A DNA stretch of 64,000 nt from Vacuolonema iberomarrocanum LEGE 07170 (GTDB taxonomy: Bacteria; Cyanobacteriota; Cyanobacteriia; Elainellales; Elainellaceae). The notes under the pieces are model-generated. The model was not told the DNA's origin, did not search any database, and saw only the letters and a program-made list of their open reading frames with translations. Position numbers and translations under genes: made by a program. The DNA is taken from the NCBI GenBank assembly GCA_015207365.1, contig JADEXA010000008.1, positions 62,001 through 126,000 of the forward strand. The letters run 5' to 3'. Shown here piece after piece: positions 17,345-25,577 of the stretch. Numbering within the stretch: the stretch's first letter is position 1; each line of letters opens with the position of its first letter.

Positions 17345-18164
17345 GTTCGCGCATCAGCCGACAGGTTCGGCAACGGAGCCGGCAAATGTTGCGGCTCCCT
17401 CTACTCCCCCTAGCCTGCTGGAAGCACGAGGGCTTTGCAAGAGCTTCGGTGGCGTTCGAGCAGTGAATAAGGTTGCGATTGACGTGCCTGTGGGTCAAAT
17501 TACTGGGCTCATTGGCCCCAATGGTGCAGGCAAAACAACCCTGTTTAACCTACTGGCCAACTCGCTGCGTTCCGACAGCGGTACGGTCATGTTTGATGGC
17601 TCGCCCATCCAAGAGCTACCAGCCCATGCCTTGGCGCGTCGGGGGCTGGTGCGCACCTTTCAAGTCGCTCGTGTCCTCTCGCGGTTGTCAGTGCTCGACA
17701 ACATGCTGCTGGCTACCCAACGGCAAACCGGAGAAACCTTGTGGAAGGTGTGGCTACAACCCGGAAAGATTGCATCGGAGGAACGGCGGGAGCGCGATCG
17801 CGCCTGGGAAATCCTCGAATCGGTAGGGCTAGCGGCCAAAGCCCAGGATTATGCCGGAGCCCTCTCGGGCGGCCAGCGCAAGCTGCTGGAACTCGCCCGT
17901 GCCTTGATGACCCATCCCAAGCTGATTTTGCTGGATGAACCTGCTGCTGGCGTCAACCCCACCCTGATCAATCAAATTTGCGACCATATCCGCACCTGGA
18001 ACCGGGATGGCATGACCTTCTTGATCATCGAACACAACATGGATGTGATCATGTCCTTGTGCGATCATGTCTGGGTGATGTCGGAAGGCAGCAATTTGGC
18101 CAACGGCACCCCCATAGAGATTCAGCGAAACCCCAGAGTTCTTGAAGCGTATCTGGGTGACTAA
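17334..18164 (+). CDS. Branched-chain/neutral amino-acid ABC transporter ATPase (LivG-type)
   Basis: A 276-aa ATP-binding subunit pairing with the permease immediately upstream. Walker A is GPNGAGKTTLFN, the Q-loop region reads VRTFQ, the ABC signature is LSGGQRKLLELARAL, Walker B is LILLDEPAAGVNP, and the switch His lies in IIEHNMDVIM. The LivG C-terminus is recognisable in NPRVLEAYLGD. The frame opens at a TTG (17334) overlapping the permease end, with AAGGAGG about 9 bases before it. Translation is probably coupled. The binding protein and second ATPase of the system are not in the window. Confidence 0.9.
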   Translation: MVDRFAHQPTGSATEPANVAAPSTPPSLLEARGLCKSFGGVRAVNKVAIDVPVGQITGLIGPNGAGKTTLFNLLANSLRSDSGTVMFDGSPIQELPAHALARRGLVRTFQVARVLSRLSVLDNMLLATQRQTGETLWKVWLQPGKIASEERRERDRAWEILESVGLAAKAQDYAGALSGGQRKLLELARALMTHPKLILLDEPAAGVNPTLINQICDHIRTWNRDGMTFLIIEHNMDVIMSLCDHVWVMSEGSNLANGTPIEIQRNPRVLEAYLGD

Positions 18165-18850
18165 GCGCACCCGGCTGCATGGAGGTGGGCGATCGCGCTC
18201 AAACCTAGTCGATTTGGGATAAATAGCAGGCGGCGTGGCCAACAAATCCACCAAAATCCTTGACGAACTTGTTGGTCTTGGGCAATTCTTTGGGAAATCT
18301 ACATATGTGTAGTTCTTTGGATGCTCTCGTGTCTTCCCCCGATGCCTGATCGAGCGTTCAATGGTAGACGGATAATGGATGCGAGTTGCTATGGGCGGCT
18401 GCACCCGGCTGACCTGTTTTCTTCATCCTGAGGTTGCTACCATAACGGTATCGCTAATGTCTAACCTCGCGTCCTGATTGAGACAGTCGGCTTAGTCTTT
18501 GGGATCTGTGGGCATCTCCGCCAAGGAGTTGTGTCTTTGTCGTAGCGCTCAGCCTCATTTTGCAGAATTGAATGTCTCAAGATGGGCGTTCCAATCTGTA
18601 GGCCAGTAACTTTCTTAACCCCTCACAATCCTGGTCTGGATGGGACAGAGCGAAATGATGGAGTACCTTCTCCGGAATACCTATAGGAGACTCGCACTTC
18701 AGAGACTAGCGGATGTGGGTCAGTGATTTGGGGTTATTTCCCACTAAATTTAGTGATTAAATAAACTACTCAGAGGGTGATCCCCCTGAGGGGTGATACC
18801 CCTCTCTTAAGATCAAGTCATTCTGCGCTATCGGAGCATCGTTTTCCGGG
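18165..18850. other. Intergenic region upstream of the Ser/Thr kinase
   Basis: About 690 bp. An open frame on the minus strand spanning its left part is antisense to livG and looks spurious. Just before the kinase, at about 18771-18808, GGGGTGAT units and CCCC tracts form a small foldable region (AGGGGTGATACCCCT). Nothing else was recognised. Confidence 0.5.
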
Positions 18851-20386
18851 ATGTCAGACCCAAATATCGGTCGTGTACTGAATAACCGCTATCAACTGGT
18901 TGAGCTTCTAGGGCAAGGCTCGATGGGTCGTGTCTATGCGGCAAAAGACCTGCTTTTGGGTGGGGTTCCTGTGGCGCTCAAGTTCCTATCCCAGGCAATG
19001 TTAACCCAGAAGATGCGCGATCGCTTTGAGCGGGAGGCGACCACCTGCGCCTTATTGGGGCAACGCAGCATCCACATTATTCGCGTGTCAGACTATGGCA
19101 TCGACGAAGATGGCATTCCCTTTTATGTGATGGAATATCTGAAAGGGAATAGCCTCAGCGAAATCATCATGCAGCAGGCCATTCGCTTGCCCCGCTTCCT
19201 CAACCTTAGCCGTCAGATTTGTCAAGGGCTCCAGGCTGCCCACAATGGCATTCCCATCAACGGAGAGATGTGCCCCATTGTCCACCGGGACATTAAACCC
19301 AGCAATATCTATATTCTGCTGGACGATAGCTATGGGGAGCTGGCGAAAGTTCTGGACTTTGGCATCGCCAAGGCGCTCCAACCGGATGCCAACCAGACAA
19401 ATTGCTTCATGGGAACGCTGGCCTATGCCTCGCCAGAACAAATGGAAGGGCGTGAGCTGGACGGGCGCTCTGATATCTACAGCATGGGCGTGATGATGTA
19501 TCAGATGTTGACTGGGCGGATGCCGGTCAATGCTGAAACCCACACATTTGGGAGCTGGTACCGCGCTCATCACGAATCGCATCCGCGCCCGTTGCGGGAG
19601 TCCAACACGAATCTGAAGGTGCCCAAGGCGCTAGAAAACTTGATCATGAGCTGTCTGGCCAAGGAGCCGGACGATCGCCCCCAGACTGCAACCGAGATTG
19701 TGAATACCCTGGCTCCCCTGGAGCAGCGATTTGGGAGTGGGCGCGAGATCGGGCGGCGGATCGAAGAGGTTCTGTCGAAAGTTCCCATCACAGAAAAGCC
19801 TTCTACCAAGCAAACGCCATCGGCTCCCGACGATATCTGCCGCTTGGCGTCGTGGCCTTCAGATAAGCCTCTGGGCGACATTTCCTTCCCAAAACCGATT
19901 CCTACGAGCAGCGGAACGTTGCCCGCGCTATGGGTCATGTTTTCCCAGGAAGAAATTAATCGCCGTCGCATCTGTACCCGCTATAACCAGTTTTTATTTG
20001 CCCCTGCACCGCATCCAGCGTTGCTATGGCTGACCGTCCTCTATACCAAAGAAAATGGGCCTCGGTGGCTGTCGAGCTATATCGACTTGAAAACCAAGTA
20101 TGGACAACAACTGGTGCGTTTACTCAGCGAAGCGGGTAAGTATCGGATTTTGTTCTTTTCTAGGGAACAGCCCCAAAAGTGTGCCAATATCATGACCTCA
20201 ACGATCGCCCCTGCCCAGTGCAAGATGTTTCGTAGTTGGGTGATGATGGCGCAATCGGGACACAATCCCCATGCCTATGGCACGACCAAAAACCAACTCA
20301 AGCAAGCCCTTGAAGGGTTGAAACCCAAGATTTTGCTGAAGCTAGAATCCATGTACACCAGCGACGGCGAGGATATTGCTGGTTAA
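18851..20386 (+). CDS. Hanks-type serine/threonine protein kinase with unknown C-terminal domain
   Basis: A 511-aa protein. The kinase domain covers about residues 12-280: glycine loop GQGSMGRV, the ATP-anchoring Lys in VALKFL, catalytic HRDIKPSN, metal-binding LDFGIAKAL, activation-segment end YASPEQ, and GRSDIYSMGVMMYQML. All key catalytic residues are present. From about 300 a Ser/Pro-rich linker leads into about 180 residues (ALWVMFSQEEINRRRICTRY onward) that match no domain I know. There is no transmembrane helix, so it is probably a cytosolic sensor or effector. A hairpin element starts 14 bp after its stop and may end transcription. Confidence 0.88.
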   Translation: MSDPNIGRVLNNRYQLVELLGQGSMGRVYAAKDLLLGGVPVALKFLSQAMLTQKMRDRFEREATTCALLGQRSIHIIRVSDYGIDEDGIPFYVMEYLKGNSLSEIIMQQAIRLPRFLNLSRQICQGLQAAHNGIPINGEMCPIVHRDIKPSNIYILLDDSYGELAKVLDFGIAKALQPDANQTNCFMGTLAYASPEQMEGRELDGRSDIYSMGVMMYQMLTGRMPVNAETHTFGSWYRAHHESHPRPLRESNTNLKVPKALENLIMSCLAKEPDDRPQTATEIVNTLAPLEQRFGSGREIGRRIEEVLSKVPITEKPSTKQTPSAPDDICRLASWPSDKPLGDISFPKPIPTSSGTLPALWVMFSQEEINRRRICTRYNQFLFAPAPHPALLWLTVLYTKENGPRWLSSYIDLKTKYGQQLVRLLSEAGKYRILFFSREQPQKCANIMTSTIAPAQCKMFRSWVMMAQSGHNPHAYGTTKNQLKQALEGLKPKILLKLESMYTSDGEDIAG

Positions 20387-20399
20387 GGCTGACGCCTGG

Positions 20400-20506
20400 T
20401 AAGTCGGTAGGTGCAATTCAACCTAAAATCCTAAAAACCTGCACCGCCCGTGGCGCGGGCGGTGCAGGTTTTTAGGATTTGGTTTTTCATTATGCCGAGC
20501 TATTGA
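20400..20506 (+). mobile_element. Palindromic element, family B copy 2
   Basis: A 107-bp element with the core CCTGCACCGCCCG and CGGGCGGTGCAGG flanked by CTAAAAA/TTTTTAG arms. Compared with the other copies, paired bases in the core have changed on both sides together (TGTGCC to TGCACC, matched by GGCACA to GGTGCA), so the stem is preserved. It lies 14 bp after the kinase stop and could act as its terminator. Confidence 0.7.
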
Positions 20507-20507
20507 C

Positions 20508-20604
20508 TATAGCGCTGTGCGCGTTAGGTAAGTACGGTTGTGTGTGGGCGCGTCGCGCCCACACACAACCATTTCTGTACTTGATGCGGGCGCACAGCGC
20601 TATA
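20508..20604. mobile_element. Palindromic element with 15-bp terminal inverted repeats (family D)
   Basis: TATAGCGCTGTGCGC at 20508-20522 is perfectly repeated inverted at 20590-20604. The centre is a strong hairpin, GGTTGTGTGTGGGCGCG facing CGCGCCCACACACAACC. Total length is 97 bp, similar to families A to C, and it follows the family B element after one base. Only one copy was seen in this window. Confidence 0.55.
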
Positions 20605-20628
20605 AATCCAGATTAGAAAAGCCCAGTA

Positions 20629-20673
20629 TATTTTCTGTGAAAGGTTTACGGAGCCCGCCTTTCACAGAAAATA
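20629..20673. repeat. 16-bp perfect inverted repeat (family E hairpin)
   Basis: TATTTTCTGTGAAAGG (20629-20644) pairs with CCTTTCACAGAAAATA (20658-20673) across a 13-base loop. It is the third stem in a row after the kinase gene. It may be another palindromic element or a terminator. Confidence 0.5.
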
Positions 20674-20913
20674 TGTCGGGAGGTTTGCTATTCAAACTTG
20701 GGATGAAACCTCAATTCAAGGCAATGGTTTGGCAGGGCTTTGGGAGGGTTTCGAGATAGGATGAAAAGCTGAAACCCATTCTATTAAACCTAAAACCAGA
20801 GATTTTTTTGCCCCCCTTGGTTGGGATGCGATGGTTTCAAAAATCTTCTGTTATTGAGTTTTGAAAAGTGGGTATGACAGATTTGGCTGAAGTGGGGCCG
20901 CAGAAAGGACACG

Positions 20914-21372
20914 ATGAACTATTGGTTAATGAAATCGGAACCCGATGTGTATGGGATCGATGACCTGAAGCGCGATCGCCAAACGATTTGGGATGGCGTT
21001 CGCAACTATCAGGCACGGAATTTCCTGCGGTCGATGAACGTGGGCGATCGCGCCTTTTTCTACCACTCGAATACCAAACCCCCTGGTATCGTAGGGCTGA
21101 TGCAGGTAACCGAGGCCAATCTCGACGACCCCACCCAGTTCGATGCCAGCAGCAAGTATTACGATCCCAAATCCACCCCCGAAAAACCTCGCTGGCAAAC
21201 CGTCACCGTGGAATTTTTGGAAGTCTTTCCCGAAATGATTCCCCTCGATACTCTGCGAGATACCTTCTCCGATGATGAGCTGTGGGTGGTGCGCCGGGGC
21301 AATCGGCTATCGGTCATCCCCGTAGATGAAACCGTCGCTGAGAAGATCTTGGCGATCGCCCGACCCATGTAA
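20914..21372 (+). CDS. EVE-domain protein (thymocyte nuclear protein 1-like)
   Basis: A 152-aa single EVE domain, a PUA-like fold that binds modified bases in DNA or RNA. Family signatures: the start NYWLMKSEPDVYGIDDL, WDGVRNYQARNFL, GDRAFFYHSN, PPGIVGLMQV and the PRWQTVTVEF strand. Length matches bacterial single-domain EVE proteins. It stands alone on the plus strand between hairpin clusters, with no restriction or modification genes nearby, so its target modification is unknown. GAAAGGA lies upstream of the ATG. Confidence 0.92.
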   Translation: MNYWLMKSEPDVYGIDDLKRDRQTIWDGVRNYQARNFLRSMNVGDRAFFYHSNTKPPGIVGLMQVTEANLDDPTQFDASSKYYDPKSTPEKPRWQTVTVEFLEVFPEMIPLDTLRDTFSDDELWVVRRGNRLSVIPVDETVAEKILAIARPM

Positions 21373-21390
21373 GTCAGCTTTCACTGTTCT

Positions 21391-21469
21391 AAGACTTATA
21401 CATTTTGTTGATGGTGTGGTCGCGTCGCAGCCACACCATCAACAAAAACACTCCGGATGACGCAAGCCT
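21391..21469 (-). mobile_element. Palindromic MITE-like element, family A copy (right end shortened)
   Basis: Core hairpin TTTTGTTGATGGTGTGG with CCACACCATCAACAAAA, followed by CACTCCGGATGACGCAAG. The left end, AAGACTTATAC, is a diverged AGGACTTACAC. The far part of the right arm is missing where it meets the transposase stub at about 21470. Confidence 0.6.
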
Positions 21470-21582
21470 CTACAGTAGCGATTGTCTTTAGCGGTTACTC
21501 CTACAGTGCCTTCGCGTCCAGGGAGGAAGGCTTTCATCCGCTCCCACTGGTCATCCCGTAGTGCATAGCGGTGTCTCGTCAT
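21470..21582 (-). pseudogene. Truncated IS5-family transposase (N-terminal stub)
   Basis: Reading leftwards from ATG at 21582, the frame gives MTRHRYALRDDQWERMKAF and continues LPGREGTVGVTAKDNR, then loses similarity. This is the start of IS5/IS427-group OrfA (DUF4096-type) transposases. Only about 35 residues remain. One end abuts the family A element and the ATG lies exactly at the edge of the family B element, so it is wedged between two palindromic elements. Confidence 0.75.
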
Positions 21583-21688
21583 AAGTTGGCAGGTGCAATT
21601 AAACCTAAAACCCTAAAAACCTGTGCCGCCCGCAGCGCGGGCGGCACAGGTTTTTAGGGTCTGGTTTTTCATCATGCCGAGCTACTTA
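21582..21688 (+). mobile_element. Palindromic element, family B copy 3
   Basis: A 107-bp copy with core CCTGTGCCGCCCGC and GCGGGCGGCACAGG, the same length as the copies at 11738 and 20400. Its left end TAAGTTGGCAGG overlaps the start codon of the transposase stub on the other strand. Its last three bases provide the stop codon of a small minus-strand frame. Confidence 0.7.
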
Positions 21689-21832
21689 GGGCTGTTGCTT
21701 TTCTGCTCTCTCCTTCACTAGCTTAACTAATTGATGACATGCCCTAGAAAAATCATCTTTGGATTTTGCACCCTCAAAGCGGGGCTGTGAGACGAAGAGC
21801 AGTACCTTGAAATGGGGCACCAGTAAGGGCAT
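21686..21832 (-). CDS. Small 48-aa open frame, uncertain (possible remnant)
   Basis: Reads MPLLVPHFKVLLFVSQPRFE, then GAKSKDDFSRACHQLVKLVK and a charged tail ending EKQQP. The amino-acid mix looks protein-like and amphipathic, but there is a stop just upstream of the ATG, no evident ribosome-binding site, and the stop codon comes from the adjacent palindromic element. It may be a fragment of a larger lost gene. Not recognised. Confidence 0.25.
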   Translation of the reverse strand: MPLLVPHFKVLLFVSQPRFEGAKSKDDFSRACHQLVKLVKERAEKQQP

Positions 21833-22155
21833 GGCAGAATGCTAGGCTATTACAGGGTGTATTACTATTAACCACGCTGTCTCTATTGACACCTTGAGTA
21901 GCAAAAGCCACTCAAGCCATGTTGATCAGATTGAGATTCACCTAGCTGCCAACCTGAAAGCTTGCAGAATAGGGGAACGAACAAGATACAAAGCTGAGGC
22001 TGAGGGAACCCCCATTGCTTGGATTGCCAATTTTTAGAGTGAATGTTGGCGATTTTGGTAGATACCCTGTATTATGTGCCGAAGCTCCTCAAGACGAAGG
22101 ATAATCCACTAAATATGGATAGTCTTTGTCTCACTACTCATTACTGATTTGTGCT
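21833..22155. other. Non-coding stretch before the 441-aa membrane protein gene
   Basis: About 320 bp with no supportable gene, repeat or hairpin. It presumably carries the promoter of the gene at 22156. Confidence 0.5.
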
Positions 22156-23451
22156 ATGTCGATGCCTCGACGCCAACTCATCACTGCAACGTCTCACCCA
22201 CCTTTGCGGAAGCCGATCGTGCAGCATACTAGACGATTGCGTTTTGGCTGGGGCTTTTGGCTGAGCATGTCGGTGCTACTATCCTTGCCCATCGGTATTG
22301 TCGTATGGGCATTGGGTAACTTAATTTATCTGCCAGCCTTGCCTCGTTGCTTTAATGCTCGCCATGCACCGCCCGCCGACCAACTTTATTGTGCCGAGCA
22401 AATTGCCAGTGGGCAAGGGACAGAAGACCTGCGACGGGCAATGGTTGTCGTCAATGGCGTACCAAGAGATCATCCGCTGCGCGACGATAGCGATCGCCTC
22501 GTCGACTTTTGGGGTCGCGAAATTCTGCGCCGTGCTGAAGAAGAATTTGATACAGGGAACTTGCAAGCTGCTGTCGAAATTGCCATGCAAATCCCCCACC
22601 AAGTCGACATGCGAAACCGGGCTGTCGAAACTGTTCGCCAGTGGGAAGAAACTTGGGCAGATGCCGAAGACCTGTATCAGCAAGCCGAGGACTATCTCGA
22701 TGCTGGAGCATGGTTGCGCGCATTAGAAACCAGCCGGCGATTATTGCAAATCGACAATCAATATTGGTCGACGACGCGTTACCAAGATTTGATTCGCACT
22801 ATTCAAACAAGCCGCGAAACCCAAGAACGGGAAGATGAAGAGAACGACAAGGTCGCCCGCTCTGACATGCGGCAAACGGACGATAACGTTGATAATTTCA
22901 TTGCCCGTTGGGAACAGGAGCAGGAGCAGGAAGATCAAGCCCGATTCCAACAAGCTCGTGAGCTGGCCGCTGCTGGAACAGTAGAGGGGCTGCGATCGGC
23001 GATCGCAGAAGCCCAGCAAATTCTTTACGGAACTGGAAGTTACGATCAGGCACAAGAGGCGATCGCCCGGTGGCGTAACGATATTGACCGGATTCAAGAC
23101 CAGCCCTATCTCGATCGGGCGGCTCAGCTGGCCGATGCCGGGAATTGGGATGCTGCGATCCAAGAAGCACGCAATGTGTCCTGGAGCAGCGAATTGTATG
23201 AAGAGGCGCGCGATCGCATTAATGAGTGGGAAGACCAAGCAGCTGCTGCTCGACAACCGGAAGAACCTGTAATCCTACCTCCTGAACCGGAAGAAGCGGT
23301 GTTTCCTAGCCCCGTTCCAGAGCTTCCTGCTACACCCTCTGAGGTAGAGCCAGTGCTTGCACCCTTTATCGTGCCGGGCGATGAGCCCGTCTTACCTTCC
23401 CCTTCATCAGCGACTCCAGCAACCTCATTGCCTTCTGAGCCGGAGGACTAA
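22156..23451 (+). CDS. Membrane-anchored protein of unknown function with helical repeats and acidic Pro-rich tail
   Basis: About 431 aa from ATG 22156 (ATG 22162 is equally possible; a TTG lies upstream at 22126). A short basic N-terminus precedes one transmembrane helix (about residues 30-52, FWLSMSVLLSLPIGIVVWAL). A mostly alpha-helical, acidic ectodomain follows, with TPR-like repeats in which 'AxxLADAGNWDAAI', 'ARELAAAGTVEGLR', 'YLDAGAWLRALE' and 'EFDTGNLQAAVE' recur. The last 60 residues are rich in Pro, Glu and Ser. The topology suggests a periplasmic or lumenal scaffold. Family not recognised beyond resemblance to cyanobacterial hypothetical proteins. A hairpin follows the stop. Confidence 0.7.
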   Translation: MSMPRRQLITATSHPPLRKPIVQHTRRLRFGWGFWLSMSVLLSLPIGIVVWALGNLIYLPALPRCFNARHAPPADQLYCAEQIASGQGTEDLRRAMVVVNGVPRDHPLRDDSDRLVDFWGREILRRAEEEFDTGNLQAAVEIAMQIPHQVDMRNRAVETVRQWEETWADAEDLYQQAEDYLDAGAWLRALETSRRLLQIDNQYWSTTRYQDLIRTIQTSRETQEREDEENDKVARSDMRQTDDNVDNFIARWEQEQEQEDQARFQQARELAAAGTVEGLRSAIAEAQQILYGTGSYDQAQEAIARWRNDIDRIQDQPYLDRAAQLADAGNWDAAIQEARNVSWSSELYEEARDRINEWEDQAAAARQPEEPVILPPEPEEAVFPSPVPELPATPSEVEPVLAPFIVPGDEPVLPSPSSATPATSLPSEPED

Positions 23452-23478
23452 ATCTGTCAGCAAACCAGGGGCAGATAG

Positions 23479-23513
23479 TTTTTGACAGCCGCACGATGCA
23501 CAGCTGTCAAAAA
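23479..23513. terminator. Hairpin terminator between convergent genes
   Basis: TTTTTGACAGC (23479-23489) pairs with GCTGTCAAAAA (23503-23513). The A/T flanks allow it to work in either direction between the gene ending at 23451 and the minus-strand gene ending at 23566. Confidence 0.55.
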
Positions 23514-23565
23514 AATGTCGGTTTGACTCAAGGGGGTAGCGCTATGTTTCCTATCGACCTCTGGA

Positions 23566-23820
23566 TCAAGGCAGCAAATTGACGGTATAGGGGGAGGGCT
23601 GTTGGCTTGTCTGCGGGGTTGGCGCTTCAGACTGGGTCAAAAAGATGACCAATGTGATGAATGCGATCACCAGCAACGCTGGGAAATCGTAGTTGGGTTT
23701 CTTTCTTTCAGCCGCAGAGAAATCGCGCTTAAAATCGTAGGACAAACATTGGTAGATATCAGAATTCCGCATGACCAGCGTTTTCTTGCCACATTTTGGA
23801 CAATCCGTGAAATCTTTCAT
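23566..23820 (-). CDS. Small zinc-ribbon membrane protein, unknown function
   Basis: 84 aa. The N-terminus MKDFTDCPKCGKKTLVMRN, followed by DIYQCLSYDF, contains a CxxC pair plus one further Cys, a partial zinc ribbon (the fourth ligand is not evident). A transmembrane helix follows (FPALLVIAFITLVIFL) and a Pro/Ser/Gln-rich tail. The ATG at 23820 is chosen because GGAG lies 8 bases upstream; the frame extends to a TTG at 23838. Function unknown. Confidence 0.6.
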   Translation of the reverse strand: MKDFTDCPKCGKKTLVMRNSDIYQCLSYDFKRDFSAAERKKPNYDFPALLVIAFITLVIFLTQSEAPTPQTSQQPSPYTVNLLP

Positions 23821-23978
23821 GTCAGGACTCCGAGGCAACTCAACGATGACGCTCTGTAACTAACCTCATAAGAACACCGAAGAATTACGTAAAAAAATGT
23901 CAAAAATTGATAAGAACCTGCCTGGAACCTTAGACCAGAAGGGCCAACGGGTTTTTCTCTATCGCTTGCATCCTCACC

Positions 23979-24731
23979 ATGATTTTCATTGGAGTTGATC
24001 TGGGTTGGACATCCCAACCCACAGGATTGTGCTGCTTGCGATCGCACTTCGCAGCAGGCCATCTCAAACTGCAACTGGTCGAGCTCAATCGCATTGACCG
24101 GCTGGAGTCGGTTCTGGATTGGATCGACCATCAGCTTCCGCCAACGCAAATGGGGGGCATCGCCGTGGATGCCCCCACCCTCATTCGCAATGAGACCGGA
24201 ATGCGAGAGTGCGATCGCCTCGCCCATCGTCACTTTGGGCGCTACCATGCGGGCTGCTATCCTGCAAATTTGGGGCTACCCTTTGCCCAACGCACCGTTG
24301 GTTTTGGGACAGCCCTAGAAGAGCGGGGGTTTCGCCACGCACCTAGCCTGCAGCCGCAGCAGCCAACTCGCTTTCAGCTTGAGGTTTTCCCCCATCCCGC
24401 CACCATTCGCTTGTTCCGACTGACACGAATTTTGAAGTACAAAAAGGGGCGGGTGGGCGATCGCCATCTCGCCCTTTCTCAGTTTCGCCAGCACATTTTA
24501 GATGCCCTCCCTTCAGCTAATCCTTCCCTCGCCATGGCAGACAATGCCTTGCCCACAATCCCAAAAACAGGCGTGGCCATGAAAGCGGTGGAAGACCAAC
24601 TGGATAGTCTGATTTGCGCCTATGTCGCTGCCCACTGGTGGTTTTGGGGACAGGCACGCAATCAAGTGTTAGGCGACGAGGAAAAGGGGTACATCATTGT
24701 GCCCAATCCCGACCAGCTCCCGATCGACTAA
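23979..24731 (+). CDS. DUF429-domain protein
   Basis: A 250-aa protein of the DUF429 family, predicted to adopt an RNase H-like fold. The opening MIFIGVDLGWTSQPTG is the typical first strand with the conserved Asp; GGIAVDAPTLIRNETGMREC and the AYVAAHWWFWG segment near the end also fit. Length is normal. Biochemical role is not established for the family. It diverges from the gene at 23566 and converges on thf1. Confidence 0.8.
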   Translation: MIFIGVDLGWTSQPTGLCCLRSHFAAGHLKLQLVELNRIDRLESVLDWIDHQLPPTQMGGIAVDAPTLIRNETGMRECDRLAHRHFGRYHAGCYPANLGLPFAQRTVGFGTALEERGFRHAPSLQPQQPTRFQLEVFPHPATIRLFRLTRILKYKKGRVGDRHLALSQFRQHILDALPSANPSLAMADNALPTIPKTGVAMKAVEDQLDSLICAYVAAHWWFWGQARNQVLGDEEKGYIIVPNPDQLPID

Positions 24732-24809
24732 CGTCATAGTGGAAGCGTCGCCTTTCCAGATTTCTAGGTCAAAGCAGTTAAGCAGTGCCCACTCAATAGG
24801 AAGTAGCGA

Positions 24810-25577
24810 TTACTCCGATTGAGAAGACGAGTCAGAGGTCGGGTCGGTAGGAGCTGGAGTAGCATCGGCAGGTTCCGCTGTTGCTGCTCTATCTTTCTGC
24901 CGCTGTTCTTTGCGCTTACGCTCCGCCGCCATAATATCTGCCATGACAACCTGTGCCTGGGCAAACTTATCGAGGTTACTGCGATACACTTCCAGATCTT
25001 TCTGCAGTTTTTCGGCAGGAAGCTTGAGCGCATCAGCCATGGGTTTGAGATACTTTTCCAGCATTTCGTTGCTTTTAACGACCTCTGGATTCATATGCTC
25101 CAGTATCGTTAGCAAACCAACGCCAAACAGACGGCTGTACTTGAACGTTTCACGATCGGCGATCGCCCGTAATTGCCCCATCAATCCTTCACCCGATGCC
25201 ACAGACAGACTAGTCATCTGCTCTACAAAAGCATCAGGCGACATCATCGACGCTTCGGAGCGCAATTGCTCTGCTTGTTGGCGATAGTGGGTCGCGTCTC
25301 CACCAACAGATTGGCAGAGAGCTTGGAAAATAGAATCGATGTCGCGTTCGGGACGATAGCCCTGCATAAACTTGTCAAACACCGTAACGACTCCCAACGC
25401 GTAGAGGGGGTCGTATTGAAAACCGACATTAACCGACAGCAAGTGCATCTCAACCATCAACTCCTCAATCACTCGACGATAAATCGAGTTGATCGGGCGA
25501 GGATGAGCAGCATAGAAGGCTCGCTTGGTATCTGAGACTGTCCGAACGTCTTTCACAGGCAAAGTTAAAGAATTCAT
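24810..25577 (-). CDS. thf1: Thylakoid formation protein Thf1/Psb29
   Basis: A 255-aa protein of the THF1/Psb29 family, needed for photosystem II biogenesis and FtsH-dependent PSII repair in cyanobacteria and plastids. The start MNSLTLPVKDVRTVSDTKRA and the segment NSIYRRVIEELMVEMHLLSV are highly characteristic, followed by YDPLYALGVVTVFDKFMQGY. The C-terminus is a charged coiled coil and a Ser/Thr/Pro/Ala tail, usual for the family. Start at 25577 matches the family N-terminus; the frame upstream to 25616 adds unrelated residues. Monocistronic in this context. Confidence 0.93.
   Translation of the reverse strand: MNSLTLPVKDVRTVSDTKRAFYAAHPRPINSIYRRVIEELMVEMHLLSVNVGFQYDPLYALGVVTVFDKFMQGYRPERDIDSIFQALCQSVGGDATHYRQQAEQLRSEASMMSPDAFVEQMTSLSVASGEGLMGQLRAIADRETFKYSRLFGVGLLTILEHMNPEVVKSNEMLEKYLKPMADALKLPAEKLQKDLEVYRSNLDKFAQAQVVMADIMAAERKRKEQRQKDRAATAEPADATPAPTDPTSDSSSQSE

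Noticed and set aside
17829..18404. 191-codon minus-strand frame at the end of livG
   Set aside because: It mostly overlaps the livG ATPase motifs in antisense and has no recognisable domain or ribosome-binding site.
20538..20759. Plus-strand frame of 73 codons after the kinase
   Set aside because: It spans two palindromic hairpins (family D and the 16-bp stem), so the codons are read through structured non-coding DNA.
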